From contig NZ_JAWMTI010000002.1 in the NCBI RefSeq assembly GCF_036959255.1, positions 248,001-312,000 of the forward strand: DNA of 64,000 nucleotides, given 5' to 3'. Under the pieces are notes generated by a model, which searched no databases, was not told the DNA's origin, and saw only the letters and a list, made by a program, of their open reading frames with translations. Positions 8,587 to 17,347 of the stretch are shown piece by piece. The DNA is from Olivibacter sp036959255. Lineage in GTDB: Bacteria > Bacteroidota > Bacteroidia > Sphingobacteriales > Sphingobacteriaceae. The first letter of the stretch is position 1, and each line of letters opens with the position of its first letter. A program made the position numbers and the translations under genes.

Positions 8587-9873
8587 ATGGTTATGATGAA
8601 CTTAAAAAAGACAGCAAATATCCCGGCTTTGATGAGCATTCCTTTTCTAGCGGCTTGTCTGCCCTTAAATTTTGCATTTGAAAAGTTGCGTTGGATTCAT
8701 AAGAACCCGCAAGTGCTCTTCGACCTGCTCACTTCTTATCCAACATGGCTATCTGCTCCGTTGTCGGATGTGCGCACCTGCCTAATTTTTTTCTTGGTTT
8801 GCCTCTTATTCTATCTCTTATGGAAAATGGTTCCGAGTCAGGCAATCGGCAACAAATTATTATATGCGGCCCGTGCGATTGTACGTTACCGGCTAGCAGC
8901 TGCTTTATTAGCTATGGGAATTATCAAATTAATCCCTCTTCAACTACCTGCTCCTACGCTAAGTGATCTGCACACCAATTATGGAGACTTCTTACCTTGG
9001 AAGATATATTATCTCACTAATAGCGCCGCTAAGGCTCACCATCAATCTTATTTAGGATTAATCGAAATTTTGGCAGCCATTGCATTGCTATTCAGAAAGA
9101 CAGCAAGCATCGGTGCCGGCTTAGCACTCGCTTTTCTTACCAATGTCATTTTAGTGAATATAGCCTATCAACTTCATGATATCGTTTTTGCAGTTTATCT
9201 TTTTTGTTTAGCCTTTTTTGTTATCCGTATTGACCTGGCCCGAATCTTCCATTTATTTTTCGGGAAGGGCATTGTCCATGCAAATCGTTATCGACCAATC
9301 TGGCATGATCGAAGGTTGTACAACCTTCGATTTACCCTGAAAGTCGGCTTTGTAATCCTGATCGCTTTCTTCTTATTTCAAATATACCAGGCTAAGCAGC
9401 AGAATCCTTTCCCCTTCAAAGCCGATCCAGGTTTGAAAGGTATCAAAGGATTTTATCAAGTAGAGAGCTTTACGCTTAATAATACTGCTTTAGATGCTGC
9501 AAACGAAAAGCGATGGCGAAATGTCGTATTTGAAGCATGGAACACCATGAGCATACAACAAAACCTTCCCCAACAGGTGCACGTAATGCCGCCTAAAACA
9601 ATTCCACTTTTCGACGATAGTCGATATTACGAATACGCAGGCTCAGGAGGACGCACCTTCTACACCTATCGTGCCGATACTATTAACAGACAACTTCAAT
9701 TACGCTTAATGGGTGGCAAGCAAAACCTCATTTTGCATTACAAAGGTCCGACAAAAGACACCTTGTATCTATCCGGCAGTGATGAGCATAGGAATATCAT
9801 GAAGGTCAAATTAGTTAAAAAAAACAAAAGATACCTGATTCAAGAAGGTAGACGCAAACCTATTAAAATATAA
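8587..9873 (+). CDS. DoxX-like multi-pass membrane protein, copy 1
   Basis: A polytopic inner-membrane protein of about 428 residues. I place the start at the ATG at 8587 (MVMMNLKK). An in-frame TTG at 8572 would overlap the susD stop but is a poor start. The conserved core (VRYRLAAALLAMGIIKLIP, then LxTNYGDF and LGLIEILAAIALLFRKTAS) matches the four-helix DoxX/DoxD-like fold. A soluble domain follows after about residue 290, containing GFYQVESFTLN. The next gene is a diverged tandem copy (VRYRIAIGIIDFGYLKLFP, NTDFGDY, LGVVEVFGGFLLFFRQTAS). DoxX relatives include DoxD, the membrane subunit of archaeal thiosulfate:quinone oxidoreductase. The function here is not established. Confidence 0.75.
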   Translation: MVMMNLKKTANIPALMSIPFLAACLPLNFAFEKLRWIHKNPQVLFDLLTSYPTWLSAPLSDVRTCLIFFLVCLLFYLLWKMVPSQAIGNKLLYAARAIVRYRLAAALLAMGIIKLIPLQLPAPTLSDLHTNYGDFLPWKIYYLTNSAAKAHHQSYLGLIEILAAIALLFRKTASIGAGLALAFLTNVILVNIAYQLHDIVFAVYLFCLAFFVIRIDLARIFHLFFGKGIVHANRYRPIWHDRRLYNLRFTLKVGFVILIAFFLFQIYQAKQQNPFPFKADPGLKGIKGFYQVESFTLNNTALDAANEKRWRNVVFEAWNTMSIQQNLPQQVHVMPPKTIPLFDDSRYYEYAGSGGRTFYTYRADTINRQLQLRLMGGKQNLILHYKGPTKDTLYLSGSDEHRNIMKVKLVKKNKRYLIQEGRRKPIKI

Positions 9874-9876
9874 ACG

Positions 9877-11340
9877 ATGCAAGCTATTGAAACTGAACAA
9901 AAAGCGCAGCCTTATCACCTAAAAGAACAGCTCTTACAGCCTGTTGCATGGTCCCGATGGCAACAATGGCTCATTCGAGTTTCTACCATCTTCTTTTTGT
10001 TATTGCTCATTCCATTGGATCGCAAGTGGTATGAAAGGCTTTTCGAAGCCACTTATTTTTATGAAATATTATCTCCTTTCACAGGTTATCGACCTGATTT
10101 CTTTGAAGTTCATTCAGAAAGTGGGCGCTGGGGCTTTCTTAGCTATAGCACCTGGTTTGTAGCCTTAGCCATCGCCCTGACAGGAGCCTCAATTTGGACC
10201 ATCTTGCAACGAAAAAGCGCTCTTTCTTATGACAAATGGTATTACTGGTTACGTGTATTGGTGCGCTATCGAATCGCTATCGGCATCATTGATTTTGGTT
10301 ATCTCAAACTTTTTCCCATGCAAATGCCTTATCCTTCGATAGCGAATTTGAACACGGATTTTGGCGATTATACGCTATATAAACTCTACTGGCAATCTGT
10401 TGGTATTGTCACCTGGTATGAAATCGTGCTCGGTGTCGTAGAAGTATTCGGTGGATTTCTGTTATTCTTCCGTCAAACGGCATCCTTAGGTGCGGTGATC
10501 AATATAGGTGTTCTGTTCAACATTGCTTTCGCGAACCATGCCTATGACGGAGGAGTACATGTCTACAGCGCCTTTTTTGTATTACTTTCACTTTTTGTGC
10601 TCACATACGATTTCCCATCGATTTATAAACTACTTATTAAAGAACAGGATGTGCAACTCCGCCTTTATCATCCCCGCAACGATCCATCCTTTCGCACCAG
10701 CTGGTGGCTAACAAGTAAAATATTTTTTATTTTTCTTTTCGTGCTTTTATTGGGTTATTATCGTTACGACCGTCATTACAACCAACGACGTTTAAAAGAT
10801 CCGATAGAGCAAGGCCTAAACGGTGTAACCGGTTTTTACCAGGTTGACCGTTTCAAATTCAATGGAAAAGAATTAACGCTTAATACACCTCATTTAGGCG
10901 TTTGGCAAGCGGCCACCTTTGAACGATGGTCAACCCTTGGTATAAAGACAGGCGATCCACAACCAATACCTTTAGAAAATGGTACGCCACAACCTAAGGA
11001 CCTTGACCGAAGCTATGAATTGGCTGGTGTGGCCGGCGGATGGAAGTACTATTATTACCAGGTAGACACGACGAATAAAGAGCTAAAACTATGGAATAAG
11101 GCCATCCACAGTCTCGCAAAGAAGAAGAACGAAAACAAAGAACTGCTGCAAAAACCCTTAGTTTGGAAGTATTCATTCCTTCATCCCAATCGGATCAGGC
11201 TGCATGGCCTGGATGAAGAGGGCAATGAAATTGATGTAAACCTCGTTCAAGTCGAGCGAAGTTACCCACTCATAAAGGGCCTTAAACAAAAAACAGATTT
11301 TACTATACAACGATACAAATCCTTATCCATTCATCCTTAA
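9877..11340 (+). CDS. DoxX-like multi-pass membrane protein, copy 2
   Basis: A 487-residue paralogue of the preceding gene, separated from it by three bases. Hydrophobic segments lie at about residues 30-50, 90-110 and 120-260. The DoxX-like block (VRYRIAIG...LGVVEVFGGFLLFFRQTASLGA) is followed by a last membrane segment (FFIFLFVLLLGYY). A periplasmic or cytoplasmic C-terminal domain of about 160 residues then begins GLNGVTGFYQVDRFKFNGK, as in copy 1 (GLKGIKGFYQVESFTLN). The pair may form a heterodimer. The context (SusCD upstream, rhodanese downstream) suggests an envelope process linked to a sulfur or redox step, which is inference. Confidence 0.75.
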   Translation: MQAIETEQKAQPYHLKEQLLQPVAWSRWQQWLIRVSTIFFLLLLIPLDRKWYERLFEATYFYEILSPFTGYRPDFFEVHSESGRWGFLSYSTWFVALAIALTGASIWTILQRKSALSYDKWYYWLRVLVRYRIAIGIIDFGYLKLFPMQMPYPSIANLNTDFGDYTLYKLYWQSVGIVTWYEIVLGVVEVFGGFLLFFRQTASLGAVINIGVLFNIAFANHAYDGGVHVYSAFFVLLSLFVLTYDFPSIYKLLIKEQDVQLRLYHPRNDPSFRTSWWLTSKIFFIFLFVLLLGYYRYDRHYNQRRLKDPIEQGLNGVTGFYQVDRFKFNGKELTLNTPHLGVWQAATFERWSTLGIKTGDPQPIPLENGTPQPKDLDRSYELAGVAGGWKYYYYQVDTTNKELKLWNKAIHSLAKKKNENKELLQKPLVWKYSFLHPNRIRLHGLDEEGNEIDVNLVQVERSYPLIKGLKQKTDFTIQRYKSLSIHP

Positions 11341-11350
11341 ATCCACAACT

Positions 11351-11743
11351 ATGTCACATTTAAAAGGAATACTTTTTTTAATAGGCGCATTGTTAGGCCT
11401 AAACGATCACCTTTTCGCACAAGATCTCGTTAACCAGGAGATAGCGATCTTTGCGACAGCCATAGCACAGAACAATGTACAATTAATTGACGTACGGACG
11501 GGTCCTGAGTATGCCGAAGGCCATCTTGAAAACGCGAGATTGATCGACTGGAAAAATTCAAACAACTTTAAGAAAGCCGTAGAAAAGTTAGATAAAGACA
11601 AACCTATTTATGTCTATTGCCGCAGTGGAAGGAGAAGTACAGATGCTGGTAATTATCTTGTCAACCACGGATTTAAACATGTTTTCAATTTAGAAGGAGG
11701 TATTCAGCTATGGCAAGCAAAAGGCAAAAAAATTATAAAATAG
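11351..11743 (+). CDS. Periplasmic rhodanese-like sulfurtransferase
   Basis: A 130-residue single-domain rhodanese with a cleavable signal peptide (cut near residue 24, LFAQD). The DVRTGPEYAEGHLENA motif and the active-site loop CRSGRRS (residues 90-96, catalytic Cys90) are intact, so persulfide transfer or thiol redox activity is plausible. It follows the DoxX-like pair by ten bases. Its 3' end overlaps the TPR gene by 34 bases in another frame, indicating coupled expression. Single-domain exported rhodaneses are common in Bacteroidota, often without a known acceptor. Confidence 0.9.
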   Translation: MSHLKGILFLIGALLGLNDHLFAQDLVNQEIAIFATAIAQNNVQLIDVRTGPEYAEGHLENARLIDWKNSNNFKKAVEKLDKDKPIYVYCRSGRRSTDAGNYLVNHGFKHVFNLEGGIQLWQAKGKKIIK

Positions 11744-13464
11744 CTGCTATTAGTTTAACGTTAATCTTTAGTATTACGTTTCTCGTCGCAAACGCACAGC
11801 GCTTATATGACCGTGAAAATGCAAAAAGGGCATCTTCTTCATCACATCCACATAGTTCAACATCCGAAGAAAATCAACATGACGGGAATCAAAGTCATGA
11901 CCATTTCGCGCATATCCAGGCTTACAGAAAAGAAACTTCATTTGTTCATAACCTTCCCGCCCCCTCTATAATAGAAGGGATAGGTACCGTCAATTTCCCT
12001 ATTTCGACAACTTCTTCCTCAAGTCAACAATTCTTTAACCAAGGAGTTGCACTATTGCATTGCTTTTGGGACTTCGAAGCATACCGCGCATTTAAAGAAG
12101 CCATCCGAACAGACTCTTCAGCTATTATGTTATATTGGGGTTTATATTCGGCGATAGGTGCTATTGAGGGAAATGATTTTGAGGGCGATAAGGACTTGGC
12201 CTTACGAAAAATGGAACTGCTATATGAAACGGCATCTCCAAGAGAACAATTATATTGCAAAGCCATATTATCGAGGGCAGATCCGACAAGTGGAAAAGAA
12301 AGCTACGAAAAAAACATGGAGCTTTTGATACATCGATACCCTGACGACGTACAGGCCAAACTCTTTCTTGCATTAAGCAAATTACACGGTTATGATGTAG
12401 ATTTAAATCCAAGGGAAGGCACACTCTATGCAGAATATCTTTTAAAGGATATATTAAAAACAGACAGTCTCAACGCTGCAGCACATCACTACTGGATCCA
12501 TCTTAAAGAAAACTGCTGTCCGGCGGAGGCACTGATAAGCGCTCAAAAGTTACCCATGCTCGCCCCTAATTCGGGTCATATGGTTCACATGCCAGGGCAT
12601 ATCTATTACAAATTAGGTGAGTATAAAAATGCACAAAAGGCATTTATAGAAGCCGTAAAAACAGATTCAACATATATTAAAACACAACACATTCCAGAAG
12701 TAGATGCTTGGAATTTCATTCACAATATCAACTACTTACTTGCAAACTGTGCGCAAAACGGTGATTACGCAACCGCTCTTTACTATGCCCGGAAATTGCA
12801 AGCAATGCCAGTAAGTAAAGCACGAAGTCAAAAATATGAAGGCCGTTTTTTTTATCAAGGCATCATTGCACCGGCAAAAATGGAACTTTGCTTTGGTAAT
12901 TATAGTAAAGCAAGAGAACGACTTGAAGCTATCCAAAATCCGGACTCCGTTTACTCTCCAAAAGCAATGGCTTATCGTGACGCTTTACTTTTTTTTGCTT
13001 ATGGTATGGAAGCTATTTCAAATGAAGATGCCGAGAAGGCTGCAGATTACGCTAATCAACTTGAAAGTCATTTGTGGCAAAACGTGCAAGAAACGGCTGA
13101 TGAACGTAAAATCAACAATCATAGAATCAAAGAAGTATCTATCGCTGCACTCGAGTTACGCGGTCGTATCGCCCTACTAAACCGTCAATTTCAACAAGCT
13201 GAGACATTATTGACCCGCGCGGTGCTTGCGGAAAAGAATCTTGGGTACAGTGAACCACCCGCTTATGCGCGTCCTGTACTGCTCAGTTTAGAAAGTCTTT
13301 ACACACAGCAAAAAAACTGGAGTAAAGTCCTCGAAGTCTTACATCAACTTAACAACCAGCACCCGAATAGCATCCATGTGGTGGACGGCTATATTCATGC
13401 ATATCACGAGCTAGGCGATAAAGAAAAAGTAGCTTACTATAACGAGCTTAAACAAAAGTTGTAA
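11710..13464 (+). CDS. Exported TPR protein with conserved-looking histidine motifs
   Basis: A 584-residue protein with a signal peptide (cut near residue 29, VANAQ). Its start lies inside the rhodanese gene and is backed by a strong AGAAGGAGG ribosome site about ten bases upstream, unusual for this phylum. A His/Ser-rich linker (residues 36-62: HPH, NQHD, SHDHFAH) precedes helical repeats of TPR type. Two histidine-dense spots stand out, HHYWIH at 259-264 and GHMVHMPGHIY at 289-299. They belong to a widespread but poorly characterised TPR family, and the histidines look like metal ligands. It closes the six-gene operon and is followed by a bidirectional terminator. Confidence 0.8.
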   Translation: MASKRQKNYKIAAISLTLIFSITFLVANAQRLYDRENAKRASSSSHPHSSTSEENQHDGNQSHDHFAHIQAYRKETSFVHNLPAPSIIEGIGTVNFPISTTSSSSQQFFNQGVALLHCFWDFEAYRAFKEAIRTDSSAIMLYWGLYSAIGAIEGNDFEGDKDLALRKMELLYETASPREQLYCKAILSRADPTSGKESYEKNMELLIHRYPDDVQAKLFLALSKLHGYDVDLNPREGTLYAEYLLKDILKTDSLNAAAHHYWIHLKENCCPAEALISAQKLPMLAPNSGHMVHMPGHIYYKLGEYKNAQKAFIEAVKTDSTYIKTQHIPEVDAWNFIHNINYLLANCAQNGDYATALYYARKLQAMPVSKARSQKYEGRFFYQGIIAPAKMELCFGNYSKARERLEAIQNPDSVYSPKAMAYRDALLFFAYGMEAISNEDAEKAADYANQLESHLWQNVQETADERKINNHRIKEVSIAALELRGRIALLNRQFQQAETLLTRAVLAEKNLGYSEPPAYARPVLLSLESLYTQQKNWSKVLEVLHQLNNQHPNSIHVVDGYIHAYHELGDKEKVAYYNELKQKL

Positions 13465-13475
13465 TTTTCTTAGAA

Positions 13476-13514
13476 AAAAGATTGCCCTGACCATTATTCC
13501 CGGGGCAATCTTTT
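13476..13514. terminator. Bidirectional rho-independent terminator
   Basis: AAAAGATTGCCC (13476-13487) pairs with GGGCAATCTTTT (13503-13514) around a 15-base loop. A and T runs on both sides suit termination of both the rightward TPR operon and the leftward sulfatase gene that converge here. Confidence 0.85.
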
Positions 13515-13568
13515 ACTCGCATAGCAAGCGATCGATAAGAGCACGATTTATACCAAAATTTCCGGCTA

Positions 13569-15230
13569 TCAAATCTGCTGCGAAAATATCGCGGCAGCCT
13601 CTTTATCCTGGTATTGGTCGATTAGCTTTTTCAGTTTACCTTTCAATTCTTCGGCCGTTGCCTGATAAGCCTTGTCGCCATAGATATTATGAAGTTCTTG
13701 CGGATCTTTTTGAAGATCGTATAATTCCCAGGCATTCTGCCCCTTATAAAAACGCACCAACTTATAACGCTCCGTGGTAAGACCAAAGTGAGGCGACACG
13801 TGGTGAGGTTCGGGAAATTCATAATAATGGTAATAACTTGCGTCGCGGGTTTTCACGTCTTTTCCATTAGCCTGTAATACCGGAAGAAAGGATTGCCCTT
13901 GAATATCCTTTGGAACAGCTACCCCCGCAATATCCAATAAGGTCGGTGCCCAGTCGATGTTCAGCACATGCTGATCAATTTTTGTTCCCGGGGCTACTAC
14001 CCCTGGATAACGGATTAGAAAAGGTGTTTTTAACGACTCCTGATATATAAAGCGTTTATCGAACCAACCATGCTCTCCCAGATAAAATCCCTGATCCGAA
14101 CCATAAATAACAATTGTATTTTCCGCTAGACCTTTTTCATCTAAATAGGCCAATAATTTACCGATATTACGATCCAATGCATTGGCCGTCGAAAGGTAAT
14201 CCTTTATGTAACGTTGATATTTCCATTCCGTCAAGGCCTTACCGCTTAATTTCTTATCGTCAAATTCTTTCGAAATTTTATCATAGTATGCACTGAATGT
14301 TTTTAATTGCTCATCGTTGAAACGACGGTAAAGCCCTCTCTTCAGATACCCTTCGATTTGCTGTTCCTGTTCAGGAGTTAACTTTTTATTACCGAAAAGT
14401 TTTTGTTTGATTGTTTCCCTTTGTTTCTGCAGATCCTTTTTGTTCAATTCATAGTCTATATGCACCTTCAGATCCTCTTTTAGGCGCATCGTTTTTTCAA
14501 TCGTCATATCCTGATCAGCCGCTGCTTTTCTTCCTGCATAATCATCATAAAAAGTTTCCGGTAGCGGAAAATCAGTAGTATCATAAGCCCCCAAGTCCGT
14601 TAAATCAGGAAGCCACTCCCGATGGGTTGCCTTCTCTCCCACAACCAGAAAAAAGGGTTTATCAGTATCACGACCGTCCAACCAGTCGGTTGCCAAGTCG
14701 GTAATTATATTCGTCACATATCCTTCAATTCTTGTTGTATCGTTTGCTTGATTGATAAAATCAGGATTATAGTAAAATCCCTGACCTGGCAGCACATTCC
14801 AATAATCAAAGGCGTCACCGGGCAGCGTCCCTAAATGCCATTTCCCGATCCATGCAGTCTGATAATCGGCCTGTTTTAGCAAACGACTAAAGAGCTGTTG
14901 TTCCACGTTGAATTTTCCTTCATTACCAAGATAGCCATTTTCGTGGCTATATTTACCGGTCAGTAAATTTGCTCTACTAGGACCACAAATCGAATTCGTT
15001 ACCAGGAAATTATTAAAGATAGCCCCCTCCTTTGCGATTCGATCAATATTCGGCGTGTGCGCATATTTATTTCCATAAGCACCAATTGCCTGATAAGCGT
15101 GATCGTCAGAAAAAATGAAGATAATATTGGGTTTTTTCAGTTTCTCTTCCGCTTTCTTTGCGTTTTGGTTACAGCTGGCCAATGCGATTCCGAAGGCAAG
15201 CAAACACATGTTAATTTTCTTTACCATCAT
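13569..15230 (-). CDS. Arylsulfatase-type lipoprotein sulfatase (family S1)
   Basis: A 553-residue alkaline-phosphatase-superfamily sulfatase. A lipobox at Cys20 (ALASC) predicts a lipoprotein. Metal-binding D42-D43 (IFSDDHA) and the formylglycine signature C82-G-P-S-R86 are present, so Cys82 would be converted to formylglycine by an anaerobic or aerobic maturase that is not encoded in this window. The lysine-rich helical insert at about residues 240-330 (KDLQKQRETIKQKL...) is longer than in minimal sulfatases. It removes sulfate esters, probably from a glycan. It converges on the SusCD/rhodanese operon, so it is not co-transcribed with it. Confidence 0.93.
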   Translation of the reverse strand: MMVKKINMCLLAFGIALASCNQNAKKAEEKLKKPNIIFIFSDDHAYQAIGAYGNKYAHTPNIDRIAKEGAIFNNFLVTNSICGPSRANLLTGKYSHENGYLGNEGKFNVEQQLFSRLLKQADYQTAWIGKWHLGTLPGDAFDYWNVLPGQGFYYNPDFINQANDTTRIEGYVTNIITDLATDWLDGRDTDKPFFLVVGEKATHREWLPDLTDLGAYDTTDFPLPETFYDDYAGRKAAADQDMTIEKTMRLKEDLKVHIDYELNKKDLQKQRETIKQKLFGNKKLTPEQEQQIEGYLKRGLYRRFNDEQLKTFSAYYDKISKEFDDKKLSGKALTEWKYQRYIKDYLSTANALDRNIGKLLAYLDEKGLAENTIVIYGSDQGFYLGEHGWFDKRFIYQESLKTPFLIRYPGVVAPGTKIDQHVLNIDWAPTLLDIAGVAVPKDIQGQSFLPVLQANGKDVKTRDASYYHYYEFPEPHHVSPHFGLTTERYKLVRFYKGQNAWELYDLQKDPQELHNIYGDKAYQATAEELKGKLKKLIDQYQDKEAAAIFSQQI

Positions 15231-15606
15231 TTATTTTCATTATTTATTCAAATAGTTGCAGTTCTCATTAAGAAGAAGTCAAATTAACACCATTCCCTAT
15301 CCCTTTATCGCTATTGCTTCACAAAATAAATCTACAACAATTTGTTGATATATCCCTTCAATTAGGCCTTTCACAAAGTTTACTTTGCGTCAAGAGAAAG
15401 TTTGTTTATAGCTGTATATCACATTTTTACGCATTCCACCTAAATATACTGTGGTATCGCAACTAGCAACTTACCGGGAAAGAAACAAGTATTGCGTCAT
15501 TTTTTCTCAAAAAACAGGATTTTTCCTGTATAATTTACAGTATTCCACCTGTAGATTATTTCTCCATTCTTCCCAATCTTTGTATCGCAAAAAACAAACA
15601 TTACCT
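15231..15606. other. Divergent intergenic region with two palindromes
   Basis: The 376 bases between the sulfatase and HTH genes contain CAACAA-T-TTGTTG (15335-15347) and CAAAGT-TT-ACTTTG (15374-15387). The second one overlaps a TTACTTTG octamer (15380-15387) that is one base off the TAnnTTTG -7 consensus for rightward transcription. A reading frame in phase with the HTH gene stays open upstream to 15451, but its residues do not resemble the paralogue at 27895, so I exclude it. Confidence 0.45.
15335..15387. promoter_or_regulatory. Two candidate operators in the sulfatase/HTH gap
   Basis: CAACAATTTGTTG (15335-15347, 6-bp arms) and CAAAGTTTACTTTG (15374-15387, 6-bp arms) are both perfect inverted repeats 26 bases apart. 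Different arm sequences suggest two different binding proteins. The downstream HTH protein is one candidate. Confidence 0.35.
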
Positions 15607-15984
15607 ATGGACAAGCATTATGGAGAAATTATCGAAATCACGATTCGAAGAAACGGATACAGTATCAGTGAATTGAGTCGGATGATGAAGGTTAACAGAC
15701 GATCAATTTATAATTGGTTTGCGCAAGCGAGATTTAAGCCGGAAATTATATTTAAGATTGGCGTTGCTATTCGTCATGATTTTTCGAAAGAATTCCCCGA
15801 ACTATTTACATCCGAAGATTTTCAACGCGAAATTGAAAAAAGCAAACAAAATTTTTCTACCACAATCCAACAGGTGGAAGAACTATCCTACTGGAAAGAC
15901 AAGTACATTAATCTTTTAGAAGAGTATAATGTAGCCTTAGCAAGACAAACACAACAAATGGGTAGAACTACCGCCCTAGCCTAA
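15607..15984 (+). CDS. Small helix-turn-helix DNA-binding protein, paralogue 1
   Basis: A 125-residue protein starting MDKHYGEIIEITIRRNGYS. The start is set at 15607 because homology with the 134-aa protein at 27895 begins here. The first 40 residues form a helix-turn-helix (YSISELSRMMKVNRRSIYNWF) of XRE/homeo-like type. The middle (FSKEFPELFTSEDF) and a C-terminal helix (YWKDKYINLLEEYN) are shared with the paralogue, and this helix may mediate dimerisation. It may control the divergent sulfatase or itself. Target unknown. Confidence 0.8.
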   Translation: MDKHYGEIIEITIRRNGYSISELSRMMKVNRRSIYNWFAQARFKPEIIFKIGVAIRHDFSKEFPELFTSEDFQREIEKSKQNFSTTIQQVEELSYWKDKYINLLEEYNVALARQTQQMGRTTALA

Positions 15985-15994
15985 GGGAGTAAAT

Positions 15995-16025
15995 GAAGAG
16001 AGGCAGCCTAGCTGCCTCCTCTTTC
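15995..16025 (+). terminator. Rho-independent terminator after the HTH gene
   Basis: GAAGAGAGGCAGC pairs with GCTGCCTCCTCTTTC around CTA (core GGCAGC 16002-16007 / GCTGCC 16011-16016), one bulge, followed by a pyrimidine-rich tail. Confidence 0.7.
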
Positions 16026-16278
16026 TGCTCCCTTCATTCCTTCCTATTCCTTTTGCTCTGCTGCCGCCGAAAGCAGAACAATTTCATCTTCTAGAAAAAG
16101 ACAAGAATATTTCTTTTATTTGCAGAAATAATTGAACATGAATAGAACGAGTTGCCTTCCCCCTCCAATACGCTAGTTTTCTTCGGACAAATTCACGTAT
16201 CTCGACTTTACGAAGTCGTTTTTCTGATGCGCATATTATTTACGAAAAAAATCTTTGTTATTTTTAAAGGCAATTTTC

Positions 16279-17166
16279 ATGAAAAAATCATATTTGTTAT
16301 TACACCTTGCCGTAATACTTGCTGGATTCACCGGTGTTTTTGGAAAACTCATTACACTTAACGAGGGATTGCTTGTATGGTATCGTATGCTTTTTGCGTC
16401 AGTTATGCTTTTGGCCATACTTCGATTGCGTAATAATAAGATAAACTTCTCCTTCCGGGAGAAAATCACAATCGGAAAAGTTGGACTGCTTATCATGACC
16501 CACTGGGTTCTGTTTTATGCCAGTATTAAGTATGCAAATGTATCCATTGGTGTAGTATGTTATTGTCTCACCAGCTTCTTCACGGCTATTTTCGAACCGC
16601 TAATCAATAAGAGGAAATTGGTACCCACTGAACTCGCCTTGAGTGCTTTAACGCTTTTAGGCATTAGCTTAATCTTTCATTTTGACACCTCCTATCAATT
16701 GGGTATTGCCATCGGTACCGTGTCGTCCGCTTTTGCAGCGCTCTACACTATTTTTAACCAGCGTTTAGTAAAACAACACGACAGCAAGGTAATCAATTAC
16801 TATCAGATGCTTAGTGGAACGCTTGTGTTAGGTTTATTGATGCCCTTATACCTCTATTATTTTCCCACAAGTAATCTCTTCCCTAGTTTAAGTGATTTGA
16901 TTTACTTGCTTCTACTGGCTTTATTTTGTACCGTCTTCCTTTACGTATTGTTTGCTGAAAGCTTAAAACATCTTTCCGCATTTACGGTTAATCTAAGCTT
17001 CAATCTGGAACCCATATATGCTATTATATTGGCATTTTGGTTATTTAAGGAAGGAAAAGAAGTGAACACCTCGTTCTATATCGGTTGTCTTTTCGTGATG
17101 GCCTCCGTTGTCTTACAATCTGTAATCGCCAGAAGACGGCTGAAAATGGCAAAAATTAAATCCTAG
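16279..17166 (+). CDS. EamA/DMT superfamily transporter
   Basis: A 295-residue inner-membrane protein with ten predicted hydrophobic segments in two five-helix halves, as in RhaT/YdcZ-like drug/metabolite transporters. I set the start at ATG 16279 (MKKSYLLLHLAVILAGFTGV). An in-frame TTG eight codons upstream is less likely. The second half shows the EamA hallmark SFNLEPIYAIILAFWLFKE. Members export amino acids, nucleosides or small metabolites. Substrate unknown. It stands alone, with no partner gene on the same strand. Confidence 0.88.
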   Translation: MKKSYLLLHLAVILAGFTGVFGKLITLNEGLLVWYRMLFASVMLLAILRLRNNKINFSFREKITIGKVGLLIMTHWVLFYASIKYANVSIGVVCYCLTSFFTAIFEPLINKRKLVPTELALSALTLLGISLIFHFDTSYQLGIAIGTVSSAFAALYTIFNQRLVKQHDSKVINYYQMLSGTLVLGLLMPLYLYYFPTSNLFPSLSDLIYLLLLALFCTVFLYVLFAESLKHLSAFTVNLSFNLEPIYAIILAFWLFKEGKEVNTSFYIGCLFVMASVVLQSVIARRRLKMAKIKS

Positions 17167-17167
17167 A

Positions 17168-17347
17168 TTTCCAATCCCCGTATTAATTGCACAAGGTGAA
17201 GCAGACATTCCGGTTCCTGTTGAAAATGCCGTTAAAACCGTGGTGTGCAAAGATGCCTACCCGGTTCCTGTTCATGTTTTAGATGATTTTAATAAAAACA
17301 CCGATTACCTTAAGCTGCTAATCGCGGTCACTTTTACTTCACACTGA
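17168..17347 (+). pseudogene. Unassigned open coding-like remnant
   Basis: In the frame starting at 17168 there are 59 codons without a stop (FPIPVLIAQGEADIPVPV, later VHVLDDFNKNTDYLKLL), ending at TGA 17345-17347. It has no plausible start codon, and its last bases overlap the 3' end of the leftward oxidoreductase gene. The opening PVLIAQGEAD resembles the post-core strand of alpha/beta hydrolases, but nothing decisive follows. It may be the tail of a deleted gene or chance. Confidence 0.25.

Noticed and set aside
15451..15606. N-terminal extension of the HTH protein at 15607
   Set aside because: The frame is open, but the residues are Cys/Phe-rich and unlike the paralogue, whose start aligns with 15607.
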